Below, in pieces: positions 35,957 to 39,172 of a stretch of 39,172 nucleotides of DNA (within the stretch, counting starts at the first letter, position 1; each line of letters starts with the position of its first letter). This stretch comes from Candidatus Allofournierella pullistercoris (GTDB lineage Bacteria > Bacillota > Clostridia > Oscillospirales > Ruminococcaceae): contig JAHLFP010000004.1 of assembly GCA_018883715.1 (NCBI GenBank), forward strand, positions 1-39,172, written 5' to 3'. The translations under genes were made by a program, and so were the position numbers. A model generated the notes under the pieces. It saw only the letters and a program-made list of their open reading frames with translations. It was not told where the DNA came from and did no database searches.

Positions 35957-36339
35957 CGTTTTGCAGTTCGCTTGCTTCCGTCGGGATAATAGCAACCCGG
36001 CTGGAAGCTGGCAAAATGCAGGGCAAACAGGCTTTCACAGGACTGCTCACAGGCGGCAGTGTAGGCCTCGTAGCGCATCATCAGCTCCCGTGCCGCATCG
36101 GTCAGGGTGGAACCGCCGCCCCCCTTGCCGCCAATGTACCGACTTGTCAAGGAGCAACCCAGGTACTCCTCCGCCTGTCGCATTAGGCTTAGGGCTTTGG
36201 TGTACGCCATCCCCATCCGCTGGGCGGAAGCCCGCAGGCTTCCCAGTTCCTCGATGCCCTGAAGAAGCTGGTAGGGGCCACTGCCAAAAAAGCGTCGCCC
36301 CTCTTCGTCGCAAAGCTGTAAAAATACCCGTGGTTTCAT
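35953..36339 (-). CDS. ModE-like winged-helix molybdate-responsive regulator (HTH domain only)
   Basis: GPYQLLQGIEELGSLRASAQRMGMAYTKALSLMRQAEEYLGCSLTSRYIGGKGGGGSTLTDAARELMMRYEAY; ATGA overlap with mocA. Confidence 0.82.
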   Translation of the reverse strand: MKPRVFLQLCDEEGRRFFGSGPYQLLQGIEELGSLRASAQRMGMAYTKALSLMRQAEEYLGCSLTSRYIGGKGGGGSTLTDAARELMMRYEAYTAACEQSCESLFALHFASFQPGCYYPDGSKRTAKR

Positions 36340-36389
36340 GGAAATACCCTCCTGTTCTGCCATAAAATGGTGCAAAGCCGAGAATCTCC

Positions 36390-36418
36390 TTGGCTTTTTA
36401 TTCTTATTGTAATATAAT
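36390..36418 (+). promoter_or_regulatory. Promoter TTGGCT-17-TATAAT
   Basis: ttggct 36390-36395; tataat 36413-36418. Confidence 0.5.
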
Positions 36419-36501
36419 TGGTACAGCGTTGCAAGGCTGGAGCAAGCACGGTCTGCAATCCAAAAACAAGGCAACAAACAAAGCCAAAGGAGGACGGCTC
36501 T

Positions 36502-36828
36502 ATGGTACGATTTTCCTACCCATTCTACCCCATGCAGTGGTATAAAAATAAGAATCCCGTGTCCGGAAATGCGGGCCTTTTTAACTATAAGGTACAGCGG
36601 CAGGAGGACAGCCTGGTGGCACATTACTGGCTGGGGGTCTGGTGCATGGAGAAAACAAAGGATGTATACAGCCAGTCCTTTCCTTTAAGCGAAGAGGGCT
36701 TACAGAAAGCGGTGCAGTGGCTGACCAATGCCTTTAAAGCCACCCCGGCAGATCAGCTGGAATCCCGGGATGCCTTCTTCACCACCCAGCCCTATACCCC
36801 ACCCAAGGAAAAACAACCGGAAGAATAA
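36502..36828 (+). CDS. Conserved-looking hypothetical protein
   Basis: MVRFSYPFYPMQWYKNKNPVSGNAGLFNYKVQRQEDSLVAHYWLG...; SD aaggagg; followed by a terminator. Confidence 0.7.
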   Translation: MVRFSYPFYPMQWYKNKNPVSGNAGLFNYKVQRQEDSLVAHYWLGVWCMEKTKDVYSQSFPLSEEGLQKAVQWLTNAFKATPADQLESRDAFFTTQPYTPPKEKQPEE

Positions 36829-36861
36829 AAAATACGGCCTCAAAGGAGGCCGTATTTTTTT
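36829..36861. terminator. Intrinsic terminator
   Basis: aaaaatacggcctcaaaggaggccgtatttttt. Confidence 0.85.
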
Positions 36862-36884
36862 GCCCTCTCCACACAGGGAGGTAT

Positions 36885-38234
36885 TTATACCGTTTTAAGA
36901 TGCTTCCAGCCGCCTTTTTTCCAGCGCAGGAAAAAGACGATGGCTCGCACGTTTTCGTCCAGGGCATAGGCAATCCAGATGCCCAAAAGCCCCAGGTTAA
37001 ACACAATGCCCAGCAGATAGGCAACACCCACAGCGATAACCCACTGGCTGATGATGCCCACGGTGACGGGGTATTTCACATCGCCCACCGCTTGCAGGTT
37101 GCGCACCAGCACGATGTTAAAGCACCGACCGATTTCCAGGACAATCTCCACCAAAAACACCTGCTGACCCAGTGCAATGACTGCCGGGTCGTCGGAAAAC
37201 AGGCTGAACAGCGGTTTTGCAAAGATAGCCATCAGAACCGTGATGGTCAGGGTAATGGGGGTAAAGGTGCGCAGAACCAGGCGATTAATCCGGTCTGCCA
37301 ACTCGTGGTCCTTTGCTCCGATGCAGTAGCCCACCAGAATCGCCGCCGCCTGGCTCACTGCACTGATGAGCATATAGCACACCTGGGCGAACATATTGCT
37401 GTACATACGGGCGGTAACGGCAAAGGTGCCCATCATGTTTACAAACACAAGGCTGGCGGACTGGGACAGGTTATAGGAAAGTCCCTCGCCTCCCGCAGGC
37501 AGACCGATGGCCAGAAGCCGCTTCAAAAGGGAGGTGGGGAAGGGCTTCAGCACCGACAGCCGGATGGATGCACCAGGCACCGAGCGAAAAAAGGCCACCA
37601 TCAGCATCACCATGCCGGCCAGACGGCACAGGCTGGTGGACAAAGCCGCACCAGAAGCACCCATCTGGGGCAGGGGGCCAAGGCCGTGGATAAACATGCT
37701 GTTGCCCACCACATTGATGATGTTAATCAGTCCGGTGCTGAGCATGATAACCGTCATTCGGGCATGGGCACGCAAAAAGGCGCTGAATGTCAGCATCAGT
37801 GCCTGAAAAGGCAGGCTCAGGGTGGAAATCAGCAGGTAACTGCGTGCTTCCGGCCGTGCTTCCATGGGCACCTGCATCAGCTGGAACAGGCCGTCCACTC
37901 CAAGCAAGAGCCCGGCGGAAATCACAAGGCTGATGATCAGGTTCATACCGGTGGCAAGGGTGTACACCTGCTGAACCCGGTCCGGCTCTCGTGCCCCCAG
38001 GTATTGGCTGATCAGAATCGTAGCCGCAAGGCTGGTGACGCTGAAAGTCAAAATCAGGGTGTTCATAATCTGGTTGGCGTTGCCCACAGCGGCCACCGCC
38101 GTCTGGTTATAGTGGCTGAGCATAATCTGGTCGATGTTGCCCACCAGCATCTGGAGTAACAGCTCCACAAAAACAGGCCAGGTCATTGCCAGCAAGGAAA
38201 ACTCCTGCCCGGCCACTTGGATGCGATATTTCAT
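36885..38234 (-). CDS. MATE-family efflux transporter
   Basis: MTWPVFVELLLQMLVGNIDQIMLSHYNQTAVAAVGNANQI...; 12-TM MATE pattern. Confidence 0.92.
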   Translation of the reverse strand: MKYRIQVAGQEFSLLAMTWPVFVELLLQMLVGNIDQIMLSHYNQTAVAAVGNANQIMNTLILTFSVTSLAATILISQYLGAREPDRVQQVYTLATGMNLIISLVISAGLLLGVDGLFQLMQVPMEARPEARSYLLISTLSLPFQALMLTFSAFLRAHARMTVIMLSTGLINIINVVGNSMFIHGLGPLPQMGASGAALSTSLCRLAGMVMLMVAFFRSVPGASIRLSVLKPFPTSLLKRLLAIGLPAGGEGLSYNLSQSASLVFVNMMGTFAVTARMYSNMFAQVCYMLISAVSQAAAILVGYCIGAKDHELADRINRLVLRTFTPITLTITVLMAIFAKPLFSLFSDDPAVIALGQQVFLVEIVLEIGRCFNIVLVRNLQAVGDVKYPVTVGIISQWVIAVGVAYLLGIVFNLGLLGIWIAYALDENVRAIVFFLRWKKGGWKHLKTV

Positions 38235-38397
38235 CTCGTATCCCCCTTTAAAACTTGGATTGTCCTGCCCCATTGGCAGAACATGGCTTTCATTCGCACA
38301 CCATTATAGCACAACCGAAAACCCCAGCGAAAGAGTGAATTTCTCCTGTGTTTCTGCCGCTATTGGGCGCACAATTTGGAAGATTATACAAAGAAAC

Positions 38398-38431
38398 CCC
38401 CAGCACCGACCAAGAAGCCGATGCTGGGGGC
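38398..38431. terminator. Intrinsic terminator downstream of clpB
   Basis: cccccagcaccgaccaagaagccgatgctggggg hairpin. Confidence 0.6.
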
Positions 38432-38475
38432 AAAACAGGGGAGTGCATCTTGAAAGATGCGCTTTTTAAAAGGGA

Positions 38476-39172
38476 TTATACAAGAACCAGGCTGTCGTCC
38501 TTGGCATCCACGGTCAGGGTATCGCCGGCGTTGTGTGCGCCGCCGATAATCTCCCGTGCAATGAGGGTTTCCACCCGGCTTTGGATGAACCGCTTCAAGG
38601 GACGTGCGCCATAGATGGGGTCGTAACCCTGCTCCACAATGAGAGCCTTGGCGGCGTCGGTGACCACAAGTCCCAACTGTTTGTCCGCAAGGCGATGACG
38701 CAAATCGTCCAGTTGCAGGTCCACAATGCTGCCGATTTCCTCACGGGTCAAAGGCTTGTAGAAGACAATCTCGTCCAGACGGTTCAAAAACTCAGGACGG
38801 AACTGGCTCTTAAGCAGATCTTCCACGTGGTTGCGGGCTTCGGCGCTGATGCTTCCATCCGGCTGGATGCCTTCCAGAATATACTGGCTACCCAGGTTGC
38901 TGGTCAGGATGATGATGGTGTTCTTAAAGTCCACCACCCGTCCCTGGCTGTCCGTGATGTGTCCATCGTCCAGCACCTGCAACAGGATGTTGAATACATC
39001 CAGGTGGGCTTTTTCCACCTCGTCAAACAGCACCACGCTGTAAGGATGACGGCGCACCGCTTCGGTAAGCTGACCGCCTTCCTCATAGCCCACATATCCC
39101 GGAGGGGCACCAATCAGGCGGCTGACGCTGAATTTTTCCATGTATTCGGTCATGTCGATGCGAACCATGTTC
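38476..39172 (-). CDS. clpB: ATP-dependent chaperone ClpB, C-terminal part (5' end beyond window)
   Basis: [74 protein letters not shown]. Confidence 0.95.
   Translation of the reverse strand, partial: NMVRIDMTEYMEKFSVSRLIGAPPGYVGYEEGGQLTEAVRRHPYSVVLFDEVEKAHLDVFNILLQVLDDGHITDSQGRVVDFKNTIIILTSNLGSQYILEGIQPDGSISAEARNHVEDLLKSQFRPEFLNRLDEIVFYKPLTREEIGSIVDLQLDDLRHRLADKQLGLVVTDAAKALIVEQGYDPIYGARPLKRFIQSRVETLIAREIIGGAHNAGDTLTVDAKDDSLVLV

Overview
39.2 kb of a GC-rich bacterial chromosome, probably a gut Clostridia/Oscillospiraceae-type Firmicute (inferred from gene content and style). From left to right: (i) the tail of an apparently frameshifted beta-rich ORF, a ~49-50 bp tandem repeat and prfC (RF3). 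(ii) A LacI-type regulator with no conventional start codon and an in-frame TAG, followed by an intact promoter/operator and an operon of a DlgD/YiaK-like dehydrogenase, an ion-transporter-family permease, a hydantoinase/oxoprolinase-family protein and an uncharacterised HELYH protein. (iii) mutY, a GntR/YtrA-ABC transporter operon, a CPBP protease and a two-gene ThrE-type exporter. (iv) A ~20 kb selenium/molybdenum-hydroxylase and purine-catabolism island. It contains yqeC-yqeB, a D-aminoacylase-like gene, ygeY, ygeX (dpaL), a xanthine/uracil permease, Se-dependent xanthine dehydrogenase, hydantoinase, ygfK, ssnA, and a ModE-like/MocA/LytTR response regulator/GHKL kinase operon. (v) A small hypothetical gene, a MATE transporter and the 3' part of clpB. 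The most interesting non-coding signals are three. First, a predicted ~215-nt standalone RNA between the LytTR two-component operon and ssnA has an extended -10, a terminator and a 21-bp-phased direct repeat resembling LytTR boxes. Second, ssnA has a long structured leader with an intrinsic terminator and competing pairings. Third, an intergenic motif ACCCGGnnnCGTGT occurs as eight exact or degenerate copies in three intergenic regions. Everything was read by eye from the sequence and ORF track; no database search or folding was run.
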